From the NCBI GenBank assembly GCA_036000105.1, contig DASYGE010000002.1, forward strand, positions 372,001-436,000: DNA of 64,000 nt. Reading direction: 5' to 3'. How positions within the stretch are numbered: position 1 is the first letter of the stretch; the number at the start of each line of letters is the position of its first letter. Below the pieces are notes generated by a model. It did not search any database and was not told the origin of the DNA. It was given only the letters and a program-made list of their open reading frames with translations. The position numbers and the translations under genes are program-made. Source of the DNA: DASUBN01 sp036000105. GTDB lineage: Bacteria > Pseudomonadota > Gammaproteobacteria > Natronospirales > REEB76. Below, one piece after another: positions 9,301 to 14,825 of this stretch.

Positions 9301-9931
9301 GCAGGCGCTGTACGCGCTGTTCGACAACTGCAACAGCCTGCACACCAATGCCTATGACGAGGCCATCACCACCCCCACGGAAGAGAGCGTGCGTCGGGCG
9401 GTGGCTATCCAGCTCATCATCAACCGGGAGCTGGGGCTCAACTTCAACGAGAACCCCTGGCAGGGCAGCTTCATCGTGGAGCAGCTCACGGACATCGTCG
9501 AAGAAGCCGTATATAAGGAGTTCGAGGCCATCTCCGAGCGCGGCGGCGTGCTGGGGGCCATGGACACCATGTACCAGCGGGGCAAGATCCAGGAAGAGAG
9601 CCTCTATTACGAACACAAGAAGCACGATGGCTCCCTGCCGCTCATCGGTGTGAACACATATCTGCCGCGGGAACACGCGGGCGACATCGTCACCACCATC
9701 GAACTCATCCGCTCGAACGAAGACGAGAAGCAGGCCCAGATCGCCAACGTGGCGCTCTATCAGAAAGCCCGCAACGACCGGGGGCCGGAGAGCTTGAAGC
9801 GTCTGCAGCAGACGGCGCGGGACCGACGGAACGTGTTTGAGTCCCTCATGCAAGCGGTGAAGTTCAATTCCTTAGGCCAGATCTCTCATGCCTTGTACGA
9901 GGTGGGCGGAGAGTATAGAAGGAACATGTAA
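6329..9931 (+). CDS. icmF: Fused isobutyryl-CoA mutase IcmF
   Basis: The 1200-residue protein carries, in order, a B12-binding domain (FDGHDAAINIM, residues about 29-39, giving the lower-ligand His), a MeaI-type G3E GTPase chaperone (GVTGTGGAGKSS near 207-218; VETAGIGQSDSQIVD; VLNKFDK) and a methylmalonyl-CoA-mutase-type TIM barrel plus C-terminal part. This order defines IcmF, which interconverts isobutyryl-CoA and n-butyryl-CoA with adenosylcobalamin. It is unrelated to the T6SS TssM protein also called IcmF. Divergence from leucine dehydrogenase suits valine/leucine degradation. Residues 496-545, in the linker between GTPase and mutase, are three in-frame copies of a 57-bp unit built on a palindromic repeat. 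The last 27 codons (9848-9931) recur twice downstream. Confidence 0.95.
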   Translation: MSTSPKKVEAGLARAETPLRFVTAASLFDGHDAAINIMRRLIQSQGAEVIHLGHNRSVEDVVRAALQEDADGIAVSSYQGGHMEYFKYMVDMLKERGAGHIRVFGGGGGTITPEEINELQSYGVERIYHPNDGMHMGLVQMIEDVVKRTTEHRRATERPAKVALEDEISVGKMLSAIEEGSFSEAEIAKLRKEWDLAGKKTPVIGVTGTGGAGKSSVVDELLLRFLHAFPEMRIAVLAVDPTRRRTGGALLGDRIRMNALRSKRVFMRSMATRRQHAAVSVMLHDCVGFLRGQGYDLVIVETAGIGQSDSQIVDLVDFPVYVMTSDYGAASQLEKIDMLDYADLVVLNKFDKRGAEDALRDVRKQWKRNRTAFKMPDEEVPVYPSIASQFNDPGITWMFVNLCRLLRTKLKLPEDRWSPAFDTTLKEPRATVLIPGARVRYLAEISEAGRGINGSIARQAEAAGRAQHFWESLKEILDTKLPEPLHLYKSGDLEAVTPVKTGVQSESVSTAEQSVTPVKTGAQSESVSTAERSVTPVKTGVQSNSSASSADPTLILLRQRYQEAVKDLSPEALDLLTEWPHRLKTVTDPHYTYEVRGKVIEGSNYVESLSHQKIPKIAAPKHLGWGELLRFLMKENLPGHYPYTGGVYPYRRTGEDPTRMFAGEGTPERTNRRFHYLSHGQKGARLSTAFDSVTLYGEDPAKRPDIYGKVGNSGVSIATLDDMKKLYSGFDLCAPSTSVSMTINGPAPMILAMFMNTAIDQQVEKHLKEDPKRWGAAEKKINDLYKDRKRPSYAGELPAGSDGLGLALLGVTGDELVDADTYLKIKAHVLSTARGTVQADILKEDQAQNTCIFSTEFALRMMGDIQQYFVEQKVRNFYSVSISGYHIAEAGANPISQLAFTLSNGFTLVEYYLARGMKVDDFAPNLSFFFSNGMDPEYTVIGRVARRIWARAMRERYGASPRSQMLKYHIQTSGRSLHAQEIQFNDIRTTLQALYALFDNCNSLHTNAYDEAITTPTEESVRRAVAIQLIINRELGLNFNENPWQGSFIVEQLTDIVEEAVYKEFEAISERGGVLGAMDTMYQRGKIQEESLYYEHKKHDGSLPLIGVNTYLPREHAGDIVTTIELIRSNEDEKQAQIANVALYQKARNDRGPESLKRLQQTARDRRNVFESLMQAVKFNSLGQISHALYEVGGEYRRNM
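7814..7984 (+). repeat. Three tandem 57-bp palindromic repeat units inside icmF
   Basis: Units begin at 7814, 7871 and 7928, each with stem CCCCCGT, loop GAAA, stem ACGGGGG, followed by a 30-bp spacer. The third unit's spacer is diverged. Because 57 is a multiple of three the frame is kept, and each unit encodes VTPVKTG(V/A)QS plus a Ser-rich spacer. The hairpin is the same type as the intergenic repeat at 2143. Confidence 0.92.
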
Positions 9932-9960
9932 CTACAGTTGCCCAGGGGTTATTACAAGGC

Positions 9961-10479
9961 ATGGCTTTTAACCTGCGTGAGATTTTTATAGCCTTGGATC
10001 AGGCGCATGCCCGCTATGTGATTGTGGGCGGTCTTGCTGTGATTCTTCATGGTTATCTTCGCGGTACACACGATCTCGATTTGGTCATCGGATTAGAACC
10101 ATCGAATTGTGCGAAGGGACTTCAAGCTCTTGAGTCTGCCGGACTACGGCCCCGCTTGTCGGCGACCATGCAGGATTTCGCCGATCCCGTGAAACGGCGT
10201 GACTGGCATGAAAATCGGAACATGGACGTTTTCCCGCTCTGGGACCCCCAAAACCCCCTTCGTTCGGTCGATGTATTTGTGCATGAGCCCATTGGGTTCG
10301 ATACCTTGTGGCGCGATTCCGTCACGAAGGAGTACGATGGGTTGCGGGTGAGGGTGGCGAGTATTCCGCACCTGATACAGATGAAATCCGCCGTCAACCG
10401 CCCTCAAGATCGTCTCGACATCGAGAATCTGCGTGCCATCCAGGAAGAGCTGGAAGCGGGTACCAAGGGATCACCGTGA
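9961..10479 (+). CDS. Nucleotidyltransferase-fold protein, possible toxin-antitoxin component
   Basis: The 172-residue protein has a minimal nucleotidyltransferase signature: YVIVGGLAVILHG (residues 18-30) followed by RGTHDLDLVI (34-43), giving the GG and the D-x-D metal-binding pair, and a distal strand with RSVDVFV. Such proteins occur in AbiEii/DUF6036/MNT-type toxin-antitoxin and abortive infection pairs. It starts 30 bp after the icmF stop. Its stop codon overlaps the GTG of the next small gene by four bases (GTGA), a typical two-gene module. The GC content is lower than in icmF. It is the first gene of the cassette bounded by icmF tails. Activity and partner role are inferred. Confidence 0.7.
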   Translation: MAFNLREIFIALDQAHARYVIVGGLAVILHGYLRGTHDLDLVIGLEPSNCAKGLQALESAGLRPRLSATMQDFADPVKRRDWHENRNMDVFPLWDPQNPLRSVDVFVHEPIGFDTLWRDSVTKEYDGLRVRVASIPHLIQMKSAVNRPQDRLDIENLRAIQEELEAGTKGSP

Positions 10480-10679
10480 GCGACACGAGAGACCCATTAG
10501 CTTGCAGTTTTGAAGACGTGGCGCGCATGCATTTGCGCGATGGCATCCGCATGAGTACCCGTGACAAGATCCAGTTTTTCGAAGATATGATCGAATTGGC
10601 CTGGAAGGCAGGTGCCATCAAGGCGCCGAGACCGGAAAAACACAAGCAGTCGACGAAGGATGAGCGGCGTATGGCTTGA
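10476..10679 (+). CDS. Small protein translationally coupled to the nucleotidyltransferase
   Basis: A 67-residue protein starts at a GTG overlapping the preceding stop as GTGA. It is charged and probably helical (DGIRMSTRDKIQFFEDMIELAWKAGAI, then a Lys/Arg-rich tail). The sequence is reminiscent of small partners that accompany nucleotidyltransferase-type modules, but no family was recognised. Coupling argues for equimolar synthesis with its neighbour, as in toxin-antitoxin pairs. Confidence 0.6.
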   Translation: MSDTRDPLACSFEDVARMHLRDGIRMSTRDKIQFFEDMIELAWKAGAIKAPRPEKHKQSTKDERRMA

Positions 10680-10739
10680 CGCACTTGATCCCCCGATGGG
10701 CGCGGCGTGCCACCTTGTTGTGCCGCATGGAGCTTCTGG

Positions 10740-10937
10740 ATGAATGGCTCGCCGAAATCGCCGATTGATGAGCTTGAACCGGGGGCTCAGCCGCTGGTCG
10801 GAGCCAAAGTGGTTTCGCTCCCGTTGCCCGCGCGCTCAGATCTCTCCGATTGGGTTGACCTGATGGAAGTGGTCGAGGCGCTGTGCCCGAAGTGGCCGGC
10901 ACGCGGCCCCGAGAGATACGGCAGCTTCAAGCTCTAG
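10740..10937 (+). CDS. Small hypothetical protein
   Basis: A 65-residue open frame with an ATG at 10740 and GGAG seven bases upstream encodes SPKSPIDELEPGAQPLVGAK then VVSLPLPARSDLSDWVDLME and VVEALCPKWPARG. The Asp/Trp-rich core and single Cys-Pro look like a real conserved small protein, but I cannot name the family. It ends seven bases before the first displaced icmF tail, inside the same cassette as the nucleotidyltransferase pair. Confidence 0.5.
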   Translation: MNGSPKSPIDELEPGAQPLVGAKVVSLPLPARSDLSDWVDLMEVVEALCPKWPARGPERYGSFKL

Positions 10938-10943
10938 CGATTC

Positions 10944-11027
10944 ATGGAAGCGGTGAAGTTCGATTCATTGGGACAGATATCCCATGCTCTCTATGAAGTC
11001 GGCGGAGAATACAGAAGGAATATGTAG
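10944..11027 (+). pseudogene. Orphan icmF 3' end, copy A (27 codons)
   Basis: These 84 bases encode MEAVKFDSLGQISHALYEVG and then GEYRRNM-stop, matching the last 27 residues of IcmF with only two substitutions (Q to E, N to D). About 17 of 84 bases differ, nearly all at synonymous positions. Similarity starts abruptly at the ATG equivalent to 9848. The copy therefore looks like the end of another functional icmF allele rather than a recent local duplication. Confidence 0.93.
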
Positions 11028-11058
11028 CCAAAGGCCTGCAGACCAAAGGGGGAGGGAT

Positions 11059-11721
11059 ATGACGAAGCAACAGGTGGTCCGGGGGTTTTTTCTTTCGTTG
11101 TTGGTCGGCGCTTTCGCAGGGTGCGCCCACACCGGCGGCGATGTCGGCGGGCTGATCCCTGCGCCCAAGTTCCTCAAGGGTGCCATAGAAAACAACGTCT
11201 ACACGGCGCAGGATAAGCGCTTCACCGTTTCGGTGCCCCATGCCCAGGGCTCCTACGAATACAGCTATATGCAGGTGAAGGAACAATACGGGCAGGTCGA
11301 AGACTACATAAGCTTCGGACCGGCAGCGGTCAACCAGAGCATCTATCGCATCGATTTCGTGACCGCCCCAGCGGGACGGTCATTGCCTGATCTGGATACT
11401 GTCGCACCTAAGATGCTCGAAGTCGTCGAGCAAGAAGCGCGCAAGTCATACGGCGGCACGGTCACGGCAGGCGACCCCGCCAAGTTGGTGATTGGCGGGT
11501 ACAACGCATATCACTGGCAACTGCAACAGATGGTCCCCGAAGGCAAGCTCGCCAACGTCGTGGTCAACCTGGTACATGAGATCTATCAGATCGATTTCGG
11601 CCGCTCCATGGCCACCGTCTGGGTGCAAACCCAGGTCGGCAATCCCACGGTTAATGCGCTTACGGCGGAGCAGTTCGCAGAGTCGTTGAAGCTTGTAGAT
11701 GCGCCGGCGACGACGCATTGA
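11059..11721 (+). CDS. Lipoprotein of unknown function
   Basis: The 220-residue protein starts at the ATG preceded by GGGGGAGGG. An upstream in-frame start at 10984 would lie inside the icmF tail copy and is rejected. Residues 1-20 form a lipoprotein signal ending GAFAGC. The mature protein has no recognised domain; mixed alpha/beta content with repeated aromatic residues (YEYSYMQVKEQYGQVEDYISF) is seen. It follows icmF tail copy A by 31 bp and its stop overlaps the first base of tail copy B, so it is exactly framed by the two orphan ends. Confidence 0.75.
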   Translation: MTKQQVVRGFFLSLLVGAFAGCAHTGGDVGGLIPAPKFLKGAIENNVYTAQDKRFTVSVPHAQGSYEYSYMQVKEQYGQVEDYISFGPAAVNQSIYRIDFVTAPAGRSLPDLDTVAPKMLEVVEQEARKSYGGTVTAGDPAKLVIGGYNAYHWQLQQMVPEGKLANVVVNLVHEIYQIDFGRSMATVWVQTQVGNPTVNALTAEQFAESLKLVDAPATTH

Positions 11722-11804
11722 TGGGAGCGGTGAAGTTTTTGTCGCTGGGGCAGATCAGCCACGCGCTCTATGAAGTAGGTAGCGAGTACAGAAGGAATAT
11801 GTAG
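11721..11804 (+). pseudogene. Orphan icmF 3' end, copy B (27 codons)
   Basis: The 84 bases encode MGAVKFLSLGQISHALYEVG and then SEYRRNM-stop, the same 27-codon tail as copy A and the parent gene, beginning at the same ATG. Differences again fall mainly at third positions. The preceding lipoprotein stop (TGA) overlaps its ATG. Confidence 0.92.
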
Positions 11805-11825
11805 TTCAGACAGGGAGAGAAATGG

Positions 11826-12620
11826 ATGAAGGGGTCTATTGGGATTCTATTAGCGTTGTCGTTGGTCCTGACGGGATGTGCGCCCAAGCATGATGATGAT
11901 ACGGCGCTCATCACCGGTGATTACAAGACCGCGCTCGCCCGCTATCAGGCAGAAGCTGCCCAGGGGAACAGTGCGGCTGAGATGAAACTCGCCGACATGT
12001 ATACCCAAGGCCTGGGAGTACCCGCCGATCCCGCGGCCGGATTGCGCTGGGATGAGAAGGCTGCCAACGATGGTAATTATTCCGCCATCATTCAGGTATC
12101 CAACTATTACGTGTTACCCCATGATGGACGGGTTGACTATGCGCAGGCGTTCAAGTGGTGCAAGGTAGCCGTAGACGCGGGTGACAACTATTGCTGGCTG
12201 TGGTTGTCGATCTATTACGAAAATGGCCTGGGAGTCCAGCGGAATCATGAACAAGCTCTTTATTGGCTCGAGAAATTCAAGACGATGGTGAAGGTTCCCA
12301 GTAGTCCGTCCTCTCACAAAGAATCAGCTCCCAGCGAATCCGAGGTGTGCAAGGTCGCGGTGGATATCGCGATACGTACGCCAGGTTCCCATATACCCGG
12401 TGGAGCGCAGTCCACGAGCGGCGTCGTCTACGTGAATTTCAGCGATACGGATGGTAGAGCCACCGATGTCGCTGTGGCGAAATCCAGCGGGGACCCCGTA
12501 GTTGATGCTGCTGCGGTCGATCTGGTGCAGAGGGCGTATCTACCGCCTTTGCTGCCAAGTCTCCAGAGACTCGATCATCTCCAGATGGCTTTCCAATACG
12601 GCAACCAACCCAGTCATTGA
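11826..12620 (+). CDS. Sel1-repeat lipoprotein with TonB-like C-terminal domain
   Basis: The 264-residue protein has a lipoprotein signal (residues 1-18, ending LTGC). Residues about 30-150 contain Sel1-like repeats (AAQGNSAAEMKLADMYTQG, LGVPADPAAGLRWDEKAAND, GLGVQRNHEQALYWLEK). Residues about 195-260 resemble a TonB C-terminal module (GVVYVNFSDTDGRATDVAVA, DPVVDAAAVDLVQRAYLPP). Sel1 repeats mediate protein contacts, often in the envelope. The Sel1 plus TonB-C order is seen in some Xanthomonadales envelope proteins, but its role is unknown. It starts 22 bp after icmF tail copy B. Confidence 0.75.
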   Translation: MKGSIGILLALSLVLTGCAPKHDDDTALITGDYKTALARYQAEAAQGNSAAEMKLADMYTQGLGVPADPAAGLRWDEKAANDGNYSAIIQVSNYYVLPHDGRVDYAQAFKWCKVAVDAGDNYCWLWLSIYYENGLGVQRNHEQALYWLEKFKTMVKVPSSPSSHKESAPSESEVCKVAVDIAIRTPGSHIPGGAQSTSGVVYVNFSDTDGRATDVAVAKSSGDPVVDAAAVDLVQRAYLPPLLPSLQRLDHLQMAFQYGNQPSH

Positions 12621-12644
12621 ATATTGCTATGGAGGCTCCTGGGC

Positions 12645-12676
12645 CGGAAAGACGTGTTCGAGTCCCTGATGTAAGC
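12645..12676 (+). pseudogene. Orphan icmF fragment, copy C (left half)
   Basis: The frame reads R-K-D-V-F-E-S-L-M-stop, matching RRNVFESLMQ just upstream of the point where copies A and B begin. ACGTGTT-GAGTCCCT-ATG-AAGC is shared with 9831-9855. Unlike A and B, it covers the left side of the junction and stops being similar a few bases after ATG, so it marks the same breakpoint from the other side. Confidence 0.75.
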
Positions 12677-12721
12677 TTGGCTGGCGATAGACCGATTCCA
12701 CTGATGGAAGGGAGTATGGCT

Positions 12722-13423
12722 ATGCGTTCCTCATTATGGATGCTGGCGGGCGTGTTGGGGCTGAGCGGCTGTGCTTCGCTGGATAACCCTGTGTCCTTCA
12801 CGGACTTGCAGGCGCCGTCCCAGCAGTTCGTCACCGACGAATCACCGGCGGACGATTATCCGGGCTTCCTCACCGGCGAAGGCAGCGACTTCAGTTGCCG
12901 CTACGGCATCCATTTCGAATCCAAAGATGAATTCTCGCCGCCCAAGGCGCAGCTGTTCGCGGCGCTCTTGGCGCAGGCCCTGCCGCAGATCACGACGCAC
13001 AAGGTCGTGCTCCGGCGGTTCGACGTCTACTTCAATTACCGCCTGAAGATACTCCACGACCTTGGCAACGCAGGGGTCGGTGGCGTCGTCGGTTCTTCGA
13101 TGGCAGAACAGGCCGCGATGCAGAACATGGGCGTATTCACCTTCGATAAGCTGCTCATCGACACGAACCCGGAGGTGGATCGCCACCCCGGGCAGAACCA
13201 GGTGGGGTGCGACAATGCCCACGAGGGCGAGTATTACCCCTCGGAGATCAGCGGCGGGTTCAGCGTGGTGGTCTCCTGGTTCAAGTTCACGGTGGACGGC
13301 CACCCCTACGAATTCAGGACGTTCTATCAGTTCCAGCCGGACACCAAGGCCCAGAAATCCGCGGGGATCGCCGAGGCGATCCGCATGTCGATCCAGGGGA
13401 TTGCGAAGAAGATACAGTTCTGA
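12722..13423 (+). CDS. Lipoprotein of unknown function
   Basis: The 233-residue protein begins MRSSLWMLAGVLGLSGCASL with a lipobox at LSGC. An ATG two codons earlier (12716) is possible, but GGAG sits seven bases before 12722. The mature protein has no family I recognise; it contains QLFAALLAQALPQITTHKVV, MQNMGVFTFDKLLIDTN and a C-terminal beta-rich part. It follows icmF fragment C and precedes a possible, very decayed fourth tail copy near 13430-13455 (ATGAAGTCGTCGGGGGATAG). It belongs to the run of envelope lipoproteins inserted behind icmF. Confidence 0.72.
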   Translation: MRSSLWMLAGVLGLSGCASLDNPVSFTDLQAPSQQFVTDESPADDYPGFLTGEGSDFSCRYGIHFESKDEFSPPKAQLFAALLAQALPQITTHKVVLRRFDVYFNYRLKILHDLGNAGVGGVVGSSMAEQAAMQNMGVFTFDKLLIDTNPEVDRHPGQNQVGCDNAHEGEYYPSEISGGFSVVVSWFKFTVDGHPYEFRTFYQFQPDTKAQKSAGIAEAIRMSIQGIAKKIQF

Positions 13424-13481
13424 GCTGTCATGAAGTCGTCGGGGGATAGAGGGCGTCACAATCTAAATCGGGGAGTCACAC

Positions 13482-13904
13482 ATGGCTGAGCAAGTCGTCG
13501 TCTCGGAGAACGCGCTGGGTTATCTGAATGCCACCCGCCCATGGGTCAAGTTCCTGGCGATCCTGGGTTTCATCGGCATCGCGTTCATGGTCCTTTTCGG
13601 TCTGCTCATGATCTTCGGGTTCTCGCTGCTTCCCACGCAACCGGGGGCGCCGGCGTTCGGCGCAGTGTTCGGGGTCTTCTATTTCTTGTTCGCCGCGATC
13701 TATTTCATGCCTTGCCTGTTCCTCTATCGTTACAGCAGAGCCATCGCCGCCATACCGGCCAGCGGCCAAGGCGCTCTGGAGGAGGCCTTGAAGAGCCAGA
13801 AGTCCTTCTGGAAATTCATGGGTATCGTCGCGCTCATCATAGTTTCTATCGAAGTGTTGGTCATCGTCATCGGCGTGCTCATTGCAGTGGCAAGGCATCA
13901 TTGA
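13482..13904 (+). CDS. DUF5362-type membrane protein
   Basis: The 140-residue protein has three or four hydrophobic helices (about 24-46, 57-80, 112-136) with the motif YFMPCLFLYRYSRAIAA that resembles DUF5362 proteins. It is expected in the inner membrane; the function is unknown. GGGGAG precedes the ATG. Its 3' end is echoed by a decayed copy 20 bp downstream (13926-14028). Confidence 0.7.
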   Translation: MAEQVVVSENALGYLNATRPWVKFLAILGFIGIAFMVLFGLLMIFGFSLLPTQPGAPAFGAVFGVFYFLFAAIYFMPCLFLYRYSRAIAAIPASGQGALEEALKSQKSFWKFMGIVALIIVSIEVLVIVIGVLIAVARHH

Positions 13905-13925
13905 TTCTTTCAGCATAGATTTCAC

Positions 13926-14028
13926 ATGGGGAGATCGGGATATTCGCCATCATCGCCTGTCGCTGGACGCGCTGTTGATCATCGGCGCCGTAGCCTTCGG
14001 CATCATGCCCGCAGTGGGACATCACTGA
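13926..14028 (+). pseudogene. Decayed second 3' end of the DUF5362 gene
   Basis: The segment reads LLIIGAVAFGIMPAVGHH-stop in one frame and MGEIGIFAIIA in another, resembling the parent ending MGIVALIIVSIEVLVIVIG...AVARHH-stop. Shared blocks are TGTTG-TCATCG, ATCGGCG, GCAGTGG and CATCA-TGA. A frameshift separates the halves, so it is a remnant, not a gene. Confidence 0.55.
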
Positions 14029-14048
14029 CAAAGCCTTGCTTCGTCACC

Positions 14049-14077
14049 AAAAGCCCCGCGCTGCGGGGCTTTTGTTT
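14049..14077 (+). terminator. Intrinsic terminator
   Basis: A perfect 11-bp stem AAAAGCCCCGC / GCGGGGCTTTT with loop GCT is followed by TGTTTT. It closes the cassette run behind icmF. Confidence 0.92.
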
Positions 14078-14125
14078 TGCGGGTTCTACCGGTATTGTCT
14101 TGAACAGAGAACTTCGGGGTGCAGG

Positions 14126-14632
14126 ATGGATAAGTGGTCGGATTTCATATTCCTGTGCGGCTCCTCCGCAGCCGGGCTCACAGGCCTCATGTTCATCGCC
14201 GTCACCTTCGGCTCCAGGCTGCTCAACAAAGACAAGCTGGACCGCATAGATATCTTCCTGTCGGCCATCTGCTTCCATTTCGTGCATGCCTTCATCCTCT
14301 GCTGCGTGGCCTCCATCCCCGCCCTAAGCCCGCAGGTCCTGGGCGCGGTCATCGTGCTCACCACCGCCTGGCGCCTCGCCAAGATGCCGCGCGCCTTCCG
14401 CCTGATCAAGATCTCCGCCGAGGAGGATAAAGAGGTGGAATTCTCCGATTGGATCATCACCGGAGTGGCACCCAGCTGCATCTACCTGCTCCTGATCGCC
14501 GCCGGCGCCGCCTTCATCTTCTCCGCGCCCTGGGCCATGTATCTATTCGCGACCAGCCTTATCTTGTTGCTGTTTTTGGGGATGAGGGGGGCTTGGGATA
14601 TGATTTTATGGACCGCCATCAAACTCAATTAA
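14126..14632 (+). CDS. Integral membrane protein of unknown function
   Basis: The 168-residue protein starts at MDKWSDFIFLCGSSAAGLTG. The upstream start at 14036 lies within the terminator and is rejected. About four or five hydrophobic helices are visible (roughly 8-28, 48-66, 73-92, 118-138, 140-160). It resembles small uncharacterised inner-membrane proteins of soil proteobacteria with the GSSAAGLTGLMFIAVTF start. No catalytic motif is seen. It stands alone between the terminator and the lower-GC island. Confidence 0.65.
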   Translation: MDKWSDFIFLCGSSAAGLTGLMFIAVTFGSRLLNKDKLDRIDIFLSAICFHFVHAFILCCVASIPALSPQVLGAVIVLTTAWRLAKMPRAFRLIKISAEEDKEVEFSDWIITGVAPSCIYLLLIAAGAAFIFSAPWAMYLFATSLILLLFLGMRGAWDMILWTAIKLN

Positions 14633-14825
14633 AACGCCGTGGGCGCTGGCATAGCGTTGTTCCGCTTCGGTCTCGCAGTCGGTCACGTACACTAAGAGTA
14701 CGCTCCCTCTTGCTCGCCTCGCGCGCCTAGCTCTGCCAAGCGCGCACGACGTTTGTCGTTACTATTGCCTAGTTATTTCAAACTATCACTAGGAGAATTC
14801 AGCCTAAACCTGAGGCAATCGTAGC

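Noticed and set aside
8678..9853. 391-codon minus-strand frame opposite icmF
   Set aside because: Shadow frame; its residues mirror the codons of the mutase domain.
6329..9931. T6SS IcmF/TssM
   Set aside because: Same nickname only; the B12, GTPase and mutase domains identify isobutyryl-CoA mutase.
10984..11058. N-terminal extension of the 11059 lipoprotein
   Set aside because: The extension lies in the displaced icmF tail and would hide the lipoprotein signal; the ribosome-binding site fits 11059.
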